40,851 bases of DNA from Nitrospira sp. CG24C (GCA_002869885.2 NEWR02000002.1:1-40851); one strand, 5' to 3'; positions 15,117-21,970 are shown, numbered from the stretch's first letter. The notes: a model not told the origin generated them from the sequence alone. Numbers and translations: made by a program.

Positions 15117-16291
15117 GCAAGTGGTCGCTGGTGCCGTTGGGCAACATCCTCACAGAACGTCAAGAAGTCCCACCAGACTATGCTCTGGCGAGTGGCGAGA
15201 TCCCTATCATTGCCAAAATAGGCTTTGATGATGGTCGCATTCAACTCCGTGCTGAAGGACAGACCAAGACTGGCATGATACTCATCCGGCCAGGTGACTT
15301 TGTGGTTTCTGGTATCAATGCTGCCAAGGGTGCTATTGCGATTTATGGTGAGGAGAATACTCGATCGATTGCAGCCACGATTCACTATGGCGCTTATATT
15401 CCCCAGAAGGAGAGGATTGACATTTCGTTCCTCTGGTGGCTTTTGCGAAGCCGCACGTTTAGAGGTCTGCTCTTGGAGTATGTACCGGGAGGTGTCAAAA
15501 CTGAACTGAAGTCAAAGCGATTGCTTCCAATACCGATTCCCCTCCCTTCGCTTCCGGAGCAGCAGCGGATCGTGGCACGGATCGAAACTTTGTCCGCCAA
15601 GATCGAAGAAGCACGAGAACTTCGACGGCATGCTGCAGGAGAAGCTGAGGCGCATCTCGGTGCAACATCACTCGCGCTTTTCTCTTCGCTCCGCCCACTC
15701 AGCAGTGTCGGTGAGGTTTGCGAGGTAATCGATCCAAATCCGTCGCATCGCTACCCGGTTTATGTACCAAAAGGTATTCCGATTATTTCGTCATCCGAGT
15801 TTGTTGGTGATGATGGCATCGATCCAACACGATCACGGCAAGTGCCAGAGGCATTTTACGAAGCCACACTTGGGCGATATAAGGTCTGTGGTGGTGATGT
15901 TGTTTTTTCCAGAAAAGGGAAGGTTGGCTATGCGCGCTTGCACCCCGATGCAAAACGACTCGCCATGACACATACGCTCTGTGTGATGAAGCCAGATCGG
16001 GCGAGAATAGAGCCTCGATATCTTTTGCACTTCGCTAGAAGTCCTTTTTTTCTTGAGGAATTAACCGGAACGATGAACCCGAATGTGGGTGTTCCAACTT
16101 TAGGGCTCGGAGTAATTCGAGACGCAAACATTCCGCTTGTCCATCTCTCCGAACAACGCCGTATCGTCGCCTACCTCGATGGCCTGCAAGCCAAAGTGGA
16201 CGAGTTGAAGAAATTGCAGTTCGAGACCGCCGCCGAACTCGCCGCGCTCTTGCCTTCCATCCTCGACAAAGCCTTCAAAGGGGAGCTTTAG
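15113..16291 (+). CDS. hsdS: Type I restriction-modification, S subunit
   Basis: Specificity subunit that reads the two halves of the target site. 392 residues, a normal length. Two target recognition domains lie at about 1-140 and 190-335. Each is followed by a conserved helical spacer: LPSLPEQQRIVARIETLSAK near 145-170 and VHLSEQRRIVAYLDGLQAKV near 343-362. The gene is complete and in frame. Target specificity cannot be read from sequence. It is the last intact gene of the hsd operon. Confidence 0.95.
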   Translation: MSKWSLVPLGNILTERQEVPPDYALASGEIPIIAKIGFDDGRIQLRAEGQTKTGMILIRPGDFVVSGINAAKGAIAIYGEENTRSIAATIHYGAYIPQKERIDISFLWWLLRSRTFRGLLLEYVPGGVKTELKSKRLLPIPIPLPSLPEQQRIVARIETLSAKIEEARELRRHAAGEAEAHLGATSLALFSSLRPLSSVGEVCEVIDPNPSHRYPVYVPKGIPIISSSEFVGDDGIDPTRSRQVPEAFYEATLGRYKVCGGDVVFSRKGKVGYARLHPDAKRLAMTHTLCVMKPDRARIEPRYLLHFARSPFFLEELTGTMNPNVGVPTLGLGVIRDANIPLVHLSEQRRIVAYLDGLQAKVDELKKLQFETAAELAALLPSILDKAFKGEL

Positions 16292-16292
16292 A

Positions 16293-16532
16293 GTGACGCC
16301 CCTGCCATACGAAATCATAGAAGGAATAATTCAATGTTTTGGACGCTGCTTTCATTACAAAGATCGAATGGCAGCATTTTTCAAGAATTGCGAAATCCCT
16401 CGTTCATTAATCGACAAGCACAGCCAAGAGTACAAATTCGTTTGGGCACGGGACAAAATCAAAGGGGTCGCAAAATCAAAGGGGTCGGGAGTCTTTTCTC
16501 GCCGCACGGTCCATCGCTATCTTCCTGAGTGA
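16293..16532 (+). pseudogene. Truncated small gene after hsdS
   Basis: A GTG-initiated frame starting one base after the hsdS stop. Residues 1-50 (PYEIIEGIIQCFGRCFHYKD, then FVWARDK) read like the start of a conserved protein that I have seen near restriction genes. After residue 55 the frame enters a repeated sequence (CAAAATCAAAGGGGTCG twice) and loses any protein character. Most likely the gene was cut off by insertion of a REP-like sequence. Family name unknown to me. Confidence 0.5.
16454..16512 (+). repeat. REP-like sequence with tandem AAATCAAAGGGGTCG
   Basis: Two direct copies of CAAAATCAAAGGGGTCG are followed by GGAGTCTTTTCTCGCCGC. This AAAGGGGTCGGGAGTCTTTT theme resembles sequence I associate with REP-type transposases (Y1/RAYT) in other genomes. 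No such transposase gene is in the window. Confidence 0.5.
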
Positions 16533-16590
16533 CACGCCCGCTCTCCCCACTTCCCTCATCGAGCGACCACCGCACTTCTACTTGCCCCCT

Positions 16591-16735
16591 TGAGGGCGGG
16601 CTAGATAGTCTCCCACTGCGCGTGGCTTTCTCACCCGCCTACCCACTAGCACGTCGAGACGTGCCATTAGCCCGAGCGAGGGTCTTCCCAGACCGCGCGT
16701 TGCACGAGCACAGGAGACCATCTAGTCTGCCCTCA
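16591..16735 (+). repeat. Family 2 hairpin, long variant with inserted module
   Basis: The outer arms TGAGGGCGGGCTAGATAGTC and GACCATCTAGTCTGCCCTCA pair. The left core ACTGCGCG is separated from the right core (apical stem GGTC/GACC, then GCGCGTTGCACGAGCAC) by the approximately 50-bp module at 16627-16680. Just upstream, 16558-16575 is a fragment of another core. Confidence 0.75.
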
Positions 16736-17000
16736 CATCCTCCCTCCAAGCTCGCTCGTTATCTCTCAGGGATGGGGGCTGATTGATCTTCCACTGCGCG
16801 CAACTTTCTCACCCGCCCACCCACTGGCAGACATTTTTCACCCACCCCACCCTCCGATTGCTTCGCAATCGATCTCCCGAGACGTGCCATTATCCCAGGC
16901 GAGGGCCTCCTGTTTTCTTCTCTGCACCATCACACCTTCTCGCCCAGAGGAGTCGCCAGACTGTCCTTCACTGCGCGCGTCAATGATCCTTCCAAGCTAG
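16703..17000 (+). repeat. Family 2 linker, duplicated segment and degenerate copy
   Basis: 16703-16799 is nearly identical to 20943-21041: GCACGAGCACAGGAGACC, then CTCCCTCCAAGCT, then GGGATGGGGGCTGATTGATC. From 16786 a left core ACTGCGCGC runs into an interrupted module (16804-16912), and 16958-16975 has another partial core. No gene is seen in 16533-17160. Confidence 0.65.
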
Positions 17001-17015
17001 CTTGCTTTCCCTCTC

Positions 17016-17115
17016 TTGGAAGGGCACCCATGTTGGTCTAGGTGCGGCCGTCGAACGAGGCCCTTCTCAGAGCGCGCGTTCCGGGAGCACAGGACCAATG
17101 TGGGTGTCCTTCCAA
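17016..17115 (+). repeat. Family 2 hairpin, copy upstream of the secreted-protein gene
   Basis: The arms TTGGAAGGGCACCCATGTTG and CAATGTGGGTGTCCTTCCAA pair with few mismatches. The core is GTGCGGCCGTCGAACGAG, then GCGCGCGTTCCGGGAGCAC. It ends 45 bases before the start of the next gene. The left arm recurs alone at 18378-18410. Confidence 0.8.
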
Positions 17116-17160
17116 TCCCAACTCTTGACGGCGCGGGGTTCGGGTAATAGAGTAATCACC

Positions 17161-17550
17161 ATGATACGCGCTATTGTATTTGGATTCTTTCTGATGTTTA
17201 TGGCTGCTCCGGTGTGGGCGGCTGAGGTTGAACCGTTCAACCCGGAGGCGCCCTTCCAACAAGGGTTGTCCACGGGGCTGCTCCGTTCGCTACTCAATCA
17301 AGCCTTCGATCAACTTGAAGACCACATCGAGATCATGGGAAAGCTTGATCCGGATGATGTGAAAGGGAATCGACAGGGACGTTTGCAGTTCAAGTTCTAC
17401 CCGGAAGGCAAGTCCAAATCAGGCGAGCATCTCGGCGCAGAAGGTTGGTTCCACGCCACACCGGAAGGCGGGCAACAGGATTGGCATTTCAAATTCACGC
17501 TGCCGAAAGATCGAAAGCACGCCCCGCTCCAGTTTGAGGAACCGCTGTAG
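17161..17550 (+). CDS. Small secreted hypothetical protein
   Basis: 129 residues. A clear Sec signal peptide, MIRAIVFGFFLMFMAAPVWA, is cleaved after A20, giving a mature protein of about 109 residues in the periplasm. The mature part has an amphipathic helix (LSTGLLRSLLNQAFDQLEDH) and then a beta-rich domain with paired Phe and Trp residues (RLQFKFYPEGK, GWFHATPEGGQQDWHFKFTL). I do not recognise the family. The upstream extension of the frame to 17002 runs through a family 2 hairpin and is not coding. Confidence 0.75.
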   Translation: MIRAIVFGFFLMFMAAPVWAAEVEPFNPEAPFQQGLSTGLLRSLLNQAFDQLEDHIEIMGKLDPDDVKGNRQGRLQFKFYPEGKSKSGEHLGAEGWFHATPEGGQQDWHFKFTLPKDRKHAPLQFEEPL

Positions 17551-17595
17551 CCTCCCCCGTTTTATTTCTGCCACACATCCATTTCCTGGCCGCGC

Positions 17596-17718
17596 TCACG
17601 TGACCATGACATAAAGCGTCACTACCGCGAGCCCAAAGATGGCGGTTAACACGACCCACTTGAACGATTTCTTGACTTCGGCCTCCATTTCCCGTCTAGA
17701 CTTATCAAATAGATCCAT
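17596..17718 (-). CDS. 40-residue single-pass membrane peptide
   Basis: Start ATG 17718 has an ideal Shine-Dalgarno, AGGAGG, six bases upstream. The product has a charged amphipathic N-terminal half (MDLFDKSRREMEAEVKKSFK) and one membrane segment (WVVLTAIFGLAVVTLYVMV), and ends right after it. The strong ribosome binding site and the clean N-in single-pass design argue for a real gene. It stands alone, convergent with the secreted-protein gene. Function unknown. Confidence 0.65.
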   Translation of the reverse strand: MDLFDKSRREMEAEVKKSFKWVVLTAIFGLAVVTLYVMVT

Positions 17719-17921
17719 ACGGCACCTCCTTAGTCTATGGTGCGGGAGCAGGCTCCCTGCCATTCAGTAAACCACAAATTCCGTTCTCAATGTAGTACGC
17801 CGGCAAAACCCTTGAAGTTATATTATCAGTTCTTCGCTAAATGTACCTCGACCGAACTTTCGTTTTTATCCATCACTGCCATGTGGTTCGGAAGGCCAAG
17901 GCTTAGGTTGAGGTTGAGGGT

Positions 17922-18167
17922 CGAAAAGACGCCGAGTCGGTGCTGATCCATCCCTTCCGTGAGGGCAATGGCCGAGTTGCGAGAATCCTGGCTGTGCTGA
18001 TGGGATTGCAAGCGGGGTTGCCGGCTCTGTACTTTGACAAACTTTCAGGTCGAAAGCGGCAGGAGTATTTTGCCGCAGTGCGCGCTGGCCTGGACCGCAA
18101 TTACGAACCGATGACGAAACTATTTATCGCGGTGATCGAGAGGACTTTGCAGATTCACGGGAAGTAA
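17922..18167 (+). pseudogene. Fic-domain gene fragment
   Basis: The frame carries the complete Fic active-site loop HPFREGNGRVAR, with catalytic histidine, and the C-terminal helices to a natural stop. About 70 codons remain. The N-terminal part of the fold is missing: in frame, a stop at 17904-17906 lies just upstream and no similarity is seen before DAESVLIHPF. Intact Fic enzymes transfer AMP to target proteins; this fragment should be inactive. A second truncated ORF converges on it. Confidence 0.7.
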
Positions 18168-18324
18168 TGCGGCGACGAGTTCTCGTTTCAGCAAGCAAGT
18201 CGGATGGGGTGAGTTTGACGCCTTCAATGTCTGTGGAAGTGGAGACGGTCATCTGAAACATCGCCCGGCGTTTGGCAGGGTCAAGGAGGTAGGGATTGGT
18301 CCTGGTCAGGGAACGTTTCAGCAT
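18124..18324 (-). CDS. Small ORF, possibly a truncated antitoxin-like gene
   Basis: 66 residues from ATG 18324. Residues 1-45 (SLTRTNPYLLDPAKRRAMF, then STSTDIEGVKLTPSDLL) have the look of a short conserved family with NPYL-DPAKR and an S-S-x-IEG-like motif, which also occurs in N-terminal parts of Fic proteins. The last 20 residues are basic and overlap the 3' end of the fic fragment on the other strand, so the original C terminus is probably lost. No clear Shine-Dalgarno. It may be non-functional. Confidence 0.4.
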   Translation of the reverse strand: MLKRSLTRTNPYLLDPAKRRAMFQMTVSTSTDIEGVKLTPSDLLAETRTRRRITSRESAKSSRSPR

Positions 18325-18377
18325 GCGGCCAGTATAACATGGACTGTGCTTGGCGTCGCCTTTGCTCGCTTGCTTGC

Positions 18378-18539
18378 CCTTCTCTGGGAAGGGCACCCAT
18401 GTTGGTCTACGTGCGGCCGGCAAATGCATGTCTTTAACCCGTTTCAGCGAGGGGGCTGGCCTAGTCTCCACTGCGCGCATCGAGCGACCACCGCTTTATC
18501 GTGGGGGCTCTGCGAGCACAGAGACTAGCCAGTTCCCTC
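18378..18539 (+). repeat. Family 2: half element followed by a full hairpin
   Basis: 18378-18410 repeats the left arm of the 17016 copy without its partner. 18449-18539 is a full hairpin: arms GAGGGGGCTGGCCTAGTCTC and GAGACTAGCCAGTTCCCTC, core CACTGCGCGCATCGAGCGAC, apical stem CCAC/GTGG, and TGCGAGCACAG. Confidence 0.78.
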
Positions 18540-18574
18540 GCGTTCCCTCTCCAAGCTTGTTTGTTCTCTCTCTA

Positions 18575-18671
18575 GGGATGGGGGCTGATTGATCTTCTAC
18601 TGCGCGCGTCCAACGAGGGCCTTCTCAGGCCGCGCGTTGCGCGAGCAAAGAAGATCATCAGGCTCCATCCC
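18575..18671 (+). repeat. Family 2 hairpin, best-conserved copy
   Basis: The arms GGGATGGGGGCTGATTGATC and GATCATCAGGCTCCATCCC pair. Inside are TGCGCGCGTCCAACGAG, an apical stem GGCC/GGCC around TTCTCA, and GCGCGTTGCGCGAGCA. The region 18672-18834 between this and the next gene has no other recognisable feature. Confidence 0.85.
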
Positions 18672-18834
18672 TTCCTCTCCACCTTGCGGTTTCCTCAGTC
18701 CTCCTCCTAGAATGGATGACCTTGCGAGGTTCCTATGCCCTTCTCGATTCGCCCATTTCGTCGCTTCCCCGTGCCATGCGACGCGACATACCACGTTGGT
18801 TCATGCATTGATGCCACGATGACGGAGACTGGAA

Positions 18835-19872
18835 ATGACCGCGTCTGACAGCCATGATCACGAGCCGGAGTGGGCTTCGTGGTCCAACGAGCAGCTCTTG
18901 AACCTCCCGATGAGCCAACTCGGCCTCACTCTCGACGGGGCCTTCCTGTCCGCTCAGATCCAGCAACTCTACGCCGAACTCGACGCCCGCCAGCTCCTCT
19001 TCCGTCCCCACTGTTGGCTGTCCAACGAATGGTTTTCGCCGGATGGGGTGCCGGGGATTGCCGTGCCGTTTTATCTGGCCCATCCGCGCCTCGCGAAACT
19101 GGAACTGGACCAGATGCTCGAAGTTGAAGGCGGGACCCCGGACTGGTGCATGCGCATCTTGCGGCATGAGGCCGGCCATGCCATCGAAAATGCCTATCGC
19201 CTCCGCCGGCTCCGCGGTCGGCAACAGATCTTTGGGCGCTCATCTGAGCCCTATCCCAAATATTACCGCCCCCGGCCCTATAGTCGAAGCTTCGTGCGAC
19301 ACCTCGATGTGTGGTATGCGCAAAGCCATCCGGATGAAGACTTTGCCGAGACCTTCGCGGTCTGGCTCACGCCCGATTCGACCTGGGCCGACCGCTACAA
19401 GGGCTGGCCGGTGCTCAAGAAGCTGCAGTATGTCGAGGGGCTGATGGCGGGGCTGGCAGCGGTTCCGCCCAAGGTGGTCACGCAGGAGGAGGTCGATCCG
19501 CTGCCCGAGCTGAAGAAAACCCTGCGCGAGCACTATGAGCGCAAACGCAAGCACTATGGCATTGAACGACCGTCTTTTTACGATCCGGACTTGAAGCGCC
19601 TGTTTTCCGATGCCCCGGCCCATGCCGCGCACCTGAGCGCTGCCACCTTCTTGAACCGCTTCCGCAAAGAGGTGCGCCGCAAGGTCGCAGCCTGGACCGG
19701 TGAATATCAATATACGATCGATCAGGTCCTGGAGGACATGATTCAGCGCTGCCGTCAGCTCCACTTGCACTTGCCGCTTGCGGAAGAGCAGGCCAAGTTG
19801 GATTTCACGATTCTACTCACCGTCCACACGATGACCTACTTGCGCAGCGGGCGGCATCAGGTGGCGCTATGA
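18835..19872 (+). CDS. Putative zinc metallopeptidase
   Basis: 345 residues, no signal peptide, so cytoplasmic. Zinc-peptidase signature HEAGH at 111-115 (RILRHEAGHAIENAYRL), with a second acidic cluster DEDFAETFAVWLTP at 167-180 likely to provide the third ligand. It resembles the putative zinc-binding metallopeptidase family often annotated by homology only. The C-terminal third (from about 210) is helical and charged. ATG 18835 has GGAG eight bases upstream. It overlaps the next gene by four bases (ATGA), so it is translationally coupled with an ATP-grasp ligase. A peptidase paired with a carboxylate-amine ligase suggests the making and trimming of a peptide-like product, but no substrate is known. 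Confidence 0.85.
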   Translation: MTASDSHDHEPEWASWSNEQLLNLPMSQLGLTLDGAFLSAQIQQLYAELDARQLLFRPHCWLSNEWFSPDGVPGIAVPFYLAHPRLAKLELDQMLEVEGGTPDWCMRILRHEAGHAIENAYRLRRLRGRQQIFGRSSEPYPKYYRPRPYSRSFVRHLDVWYAQSHPDEDFAETFAVWLTPDSTWADRYKGWPVLKKLQYVEGLMAGLAAVPPKVVTQEEVDPLPELKKTLREHYERKRKHYGIERPSFYDPDLKRLFSDAPAHAAHLSAATFLNRFRKEVRRKVAAWTGEYQYTIDQVLEDMIQRCRQLHLHLPLAEEQAKLDFTILLTVHTMTYLRSGRHQVAL

Positions 19873-20921
19873 AACGGCTCCGCATCCTCGTCTTGATGCA
19901 TGAGGATCTGGTGCCGCCGGATGCGCCCCTCACCGAACAGGACGTGACCAGCGCCGACTGGAAGACGGAATACGATGTCGTCACCACGCTCCGCACGCTC
20001 GGGCATGACGTGAAGCCGTTGGGGGTCAAGAGCGATCTCGGTGTACTTCGGTCTGCCATGGAAGATTGGAAGCCGCATATTGCCTTCAATCTGCTCGAAG
20101 AGTTCGATGGAGTGGCGGTGTACGATCAGAACGTCGTGTCGTATCTGGAACTGCTGCACGTGCCCTATACCGGCTGTAACCCGCGAGGGTTGATGCTGGC
20201 GCGCGACAAAGTCCTCTCCAAGAAGCTGTTCTCGTTCCATCGCATCCCGTTCCCGGATTTCATGGTGGTGCCCCAGGGGCGGAGGGTCAAGCGGCCGAAG
20301 TGGCTGCCCTTCCCCCTCATCGTCAAATCGGTGACCGAAGAAGCATCGCGCGGGATCTCGCAGGCCTCCATTGTCCAGGATGACGACAAACTTAAGGAGC
20401 GAGTCGAATTCATCCATGCGAGTGTGGGGACCGGCGCCCTCATCGAGCAGTACATCGAAGGGCGCGAATTCTATGTCGGAGTAATGGGCAATGGGCATGT
20501 CCGCGCCTTGCCGGTGTGGGAGTTGATGATGGACAAGCTGCCGGAGGACGCCCGCCGGATTGCGACAGAACGAGTCAAATGGAATCGCACGTATCAAACC
20601 AAGTATGGGATTCGTTCAGAGGAAGCCGGGAATCTTCCTGAAGGGAAAGCCGAGGAGATTCAACATCTCGCGAAGCGGGTCTATCGCGCCCTCGGCCTGA
20701 GCGGCTATGCCCGCATCGATGTGCGCATGGACGCAGCGGGGCAGGTGTACGTGCTGGAAGCCAATCCGAATCCCCAAATCGCACACGACGAAGATTTTGC
20801 GGATTCGGCAGAGAAAGCCGGCTATACCTATCAAGAGTTGTTGCAAGAACTACTGCGCATCGGGCTTCGCAGGCAGCCGGCCAACTCACCCCCAAAGAAA
20901 CCGTCACCATCGCTCACATAA
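19869..20921 (+). CDS. ATP-grasp ligase, D-Ala-D-Ala ligase-like
   Basis: 350 residues; soluble ATP-grasp enzyme that would activate a carboxylate as acyl phosphate and join it to an amine. The N-terminal pre-ATP-grasp part has RILVLMHEDLVPPD and the ligase-like HIAFNLLEEFDGVAVYDQN; VPYTGCNPRGLMLARDK follows. Central ATP site: FPLIVKSVTEEASRGIS. Metal site: YARIDVRMD and LEANPNPQ, with E297 and N299. It differs from true Ddl enzymes in its N terminus and its Pro-rich tail. With the upstream metallopeptidase it forms a tight two-gene operon; it is not part of a peptidoglycan cluster, so cell-wall D-Ala ligation is unlikely. Confidence 0.88.
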   Translation: MKRLRILVLMHEDLVPPDAPLTEQDVTSADWKTEYDVVTTLRTLGHDVKPLGVKSDLGVLRSAMEDWKPHIAFNLLEEFDGVAVYDQNVVSYLELLHVPYTGCNPRGLMLARDKVLSKKLFSFHRIPFPDFMVVPQGRRVKRPKWLPFPLIVKSVTEEASRGISQASIVQDDDKLKERVEFIHASVGTGALIEQYIEGREFYVGVMGNGHVRALPVWELMMDKLPEDARRIATERVKWNRTYQTKYGIRSEEAGNLPEGKAEEIQHLAKRVYRALGLSGYARIDVRMDAAGQVYVLEANPNPQIAHDEDFADSAEKAGYTYQELLQELLRIGLRRQPANSPPKKPSPSLT

Positions 20922-20942
20922 AGTTACAGGGTGGGTGGCTTC

Positions 20943-21162
20943 GCACGAGCACAGGAGACCGTCTAGTCTGCCCTCACATCCTCCCTCCAAGCCTGCTCGT
21001 TCTCTCTTCAGGGATGGGGGCTGATTGATCTTCCACTGCGCCATCCTCTCAATTCCCTACTTCATTTTAAAGGGCCGCCTGATCGATCCTCGAATGCGCG
21101 CGTCGAACGAGCACATTCCTATCGTGCGCGTTCCGTGAGCAGGAGGACGATCAGGCAGCCCT
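20943..21162 (+). repeat. Family 2: duplicated linker and a full hairpin
   Basis: 20943-21041 duplicates 16703-16799. 21071-21162 is a full hairpin: arms AGGGCCGCCTGATCGATCCT and AGGACGATCAGGCAGCCCT, core TGCGCGCGTCGAACGAG, apical stem GCAC/GTGC, and GCGCGTTCCGTGAGCA. Confidence 0.78.
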
Positions 21163-21322
21163 TCCCATCCTTTTTATCGTGCTGTACCTCACGCGAAGAT
21201 CCCATAGTTTGTCTTGCTAGACCCTTTTCATTATCCCTGCTCGCCTAAGCATCCTGACAGGGCATATCAGCAAGCCATTGATTACGTTGAAATATTAGTC
21301 ATCCTTTCACGGGTATGTTCAT

Positions 21323-21330
21323 GCTAAGAT
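21323..21330 (+). promoter_or_regulatory. Extended -10 of the candidate small RNA
   Basis: TGCTAAGAT at 21322-21330 is an extended -10 element (TGn followed by TAAGAT). It would start transcription near 21337. No good -35 hexamer is seen, as is common for extended -10 promoters. Confidence 0.35.
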
Positions 21331-21335
21331 TCACA

Positions 21336-21417
21336 CGCTGATTTCTTCACGCTATGGGCTCTCCCCTGGCGCAGAAGAAATGGGGAGATGATGTGGCCAT
21401 CATCTCCCCATTTTTTT
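21336..21417 (+). ncRNA. Candidate small RNA with two stem-loops
   Basis: An approximately 80-nt unit with no ORF. Stem-loop 1: ATTTCTTC (21341-21348) pairs with GAAGAAAT (21374-21381), extended by CGC/GCG, and carries a pyrimidine-rich loop CTCTCCCCT that is complementary to Shine-Dalgarno sequences. Stem-loop 2 is a strong intrinsic terminator. An extended -10 lies at the right distance upstream. No gene upstream on this strand needs the terminator: the nearest, the ATP-grasp gene, ends over 450 bases away beyond two repeats. This is the layout of a trans-acting regulatory RNA. It matches no family I recognise. Confidence 0.55.
21381..21417 (+). terminator. Strong rho-independent terminator
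   Basis: TGGGGAGATGATG (21381-21393) and CATCATCTCCCCA (21398-21410) are exact complements around a four-base loop, TGGC. Seven T residues follow directly (21411-21417). Confidence 0.9.
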
Positions 21418-21655
21418 GTCTCTCTGACTCCTTGTTTTTGTAACCTCAATCTGCCGAGAGCCTTCTTCTCCGATCACATTCAGACACAATCGCCTCCCCA
21501 CACCTATGAAGGTCTGGTCAGGAGTACAACCTCTACCACGCGATATTTTTTATCGGGTGACTGAGCCTGTAAAAAATTCTGCGTGAGAATATCTTGGCGG
21601 TGAGCCACGTGTGAGATGCGGTTTGGGTCTGAGGGAGATTGAGAAAGAGGGAAGG

Positions 21656-21685
21656 TGAGGAGGCGACGTGACCGTCGCCTCCTCA
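21656..21685 (-). terminator. Hairpin behind the basic-peptide gene
   Basis: TGAGGAGGCGAC (21656-21667) and GTCGCCTCCTCA (21674-21685) are exact complements with a six-base loop. It lies 10 bases beyond the stop of the minus-strand basic peptide. On that strand it is followed by a pyrimidine-rich stretch with few Ts, so it is an imperfect terminator or a stabilising hairpin. 21418-21655 holds nothing else that I can support. Confidence 0.55.
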
Positions 21686-21695
21686 TGTGCGACGA

Positions 21696-21755
21696 CTATT
21701 TCTTCTTCGCCGCCTTCTTCGCGGGCTTCTTTGCTGCTGCTTTCTTCGCTGCCAT
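21696..21755 (-). CDS. 19-residue Lys/Ala basic peptide
   Basis: ATG 21755 is preceded by GGGGGTGGAG at a good distance. The product, MAAKKAAAKKPAKKAAKKK, has ten lysines, alanines and one proline. It reads like a tail of histone H1-like bacterial proteins (KAAAKKPAKKAA repeats) and like the N-terminal tail of the DksA-like protein in this window. A promoter and a downstream hairpin frame it, so it may be a real nucleic-acid-binding micropeptide. A longer in-frame ORF to 21932 has a non-conserved N-terminal part and is less likely. Confidence 0.55.
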   Translation of the reverse strand: MAAKKAAAKKPAKKAAKKK

Positions 21756-21803
21756 GAGAACTCCACCCCCCTTCGATGTCAAAATGTTAGTCGGTGTGTG
21801 TGT

Positions 21804-21832
21804 GGTATAGCAGAGTTTGTGCGGCGAGTAAA
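21804..21832 (-). promoter_or_regulatory. Likely promoter of the basic-peptide gene
   Basis: On the minus strand a -35 TTTACT (21832-21827) and a -10 TATACC (21809-21804) are separated by exactly 17 bases. The predicted start near 21797 gives a 42-base leader to the ATG at 21755. Confidence 0.45.
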
Positions 21833-21928
21833 ATTTTCTTTTCTGGATTTCTCCGGTTGGACTGAACGAGAACTCCATTTCAGCAAACTTTCGCCCGCTC
21901 GCCTTTCGTCTCTTTGATTCAATGGACG

Positions 21929-21970
21929 ACACAAACCAGATGAACCAAAGAAACCAGGCAGACGAACGAC
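21929..21970. repeat. Family 1 repeat, AC-rich arm only
   Basis: Nine-base units ACAAACCAG, ATGAACCAA, AGAAACCAG and GCAGACGAA run to within four bases of the stop codon of the pseudouridine synthase gene. The TG-rich partner arm is missing. Confidence 0.65.

Noticed and set aside
21504..21686. 60-codon minus-strand ORF behind the basic-peptide gene
   Set aside because: Starts inside a perfect hairpin, has no ribosome binding site that I can support and no recognisable motif; conservation would be needed to keep it.
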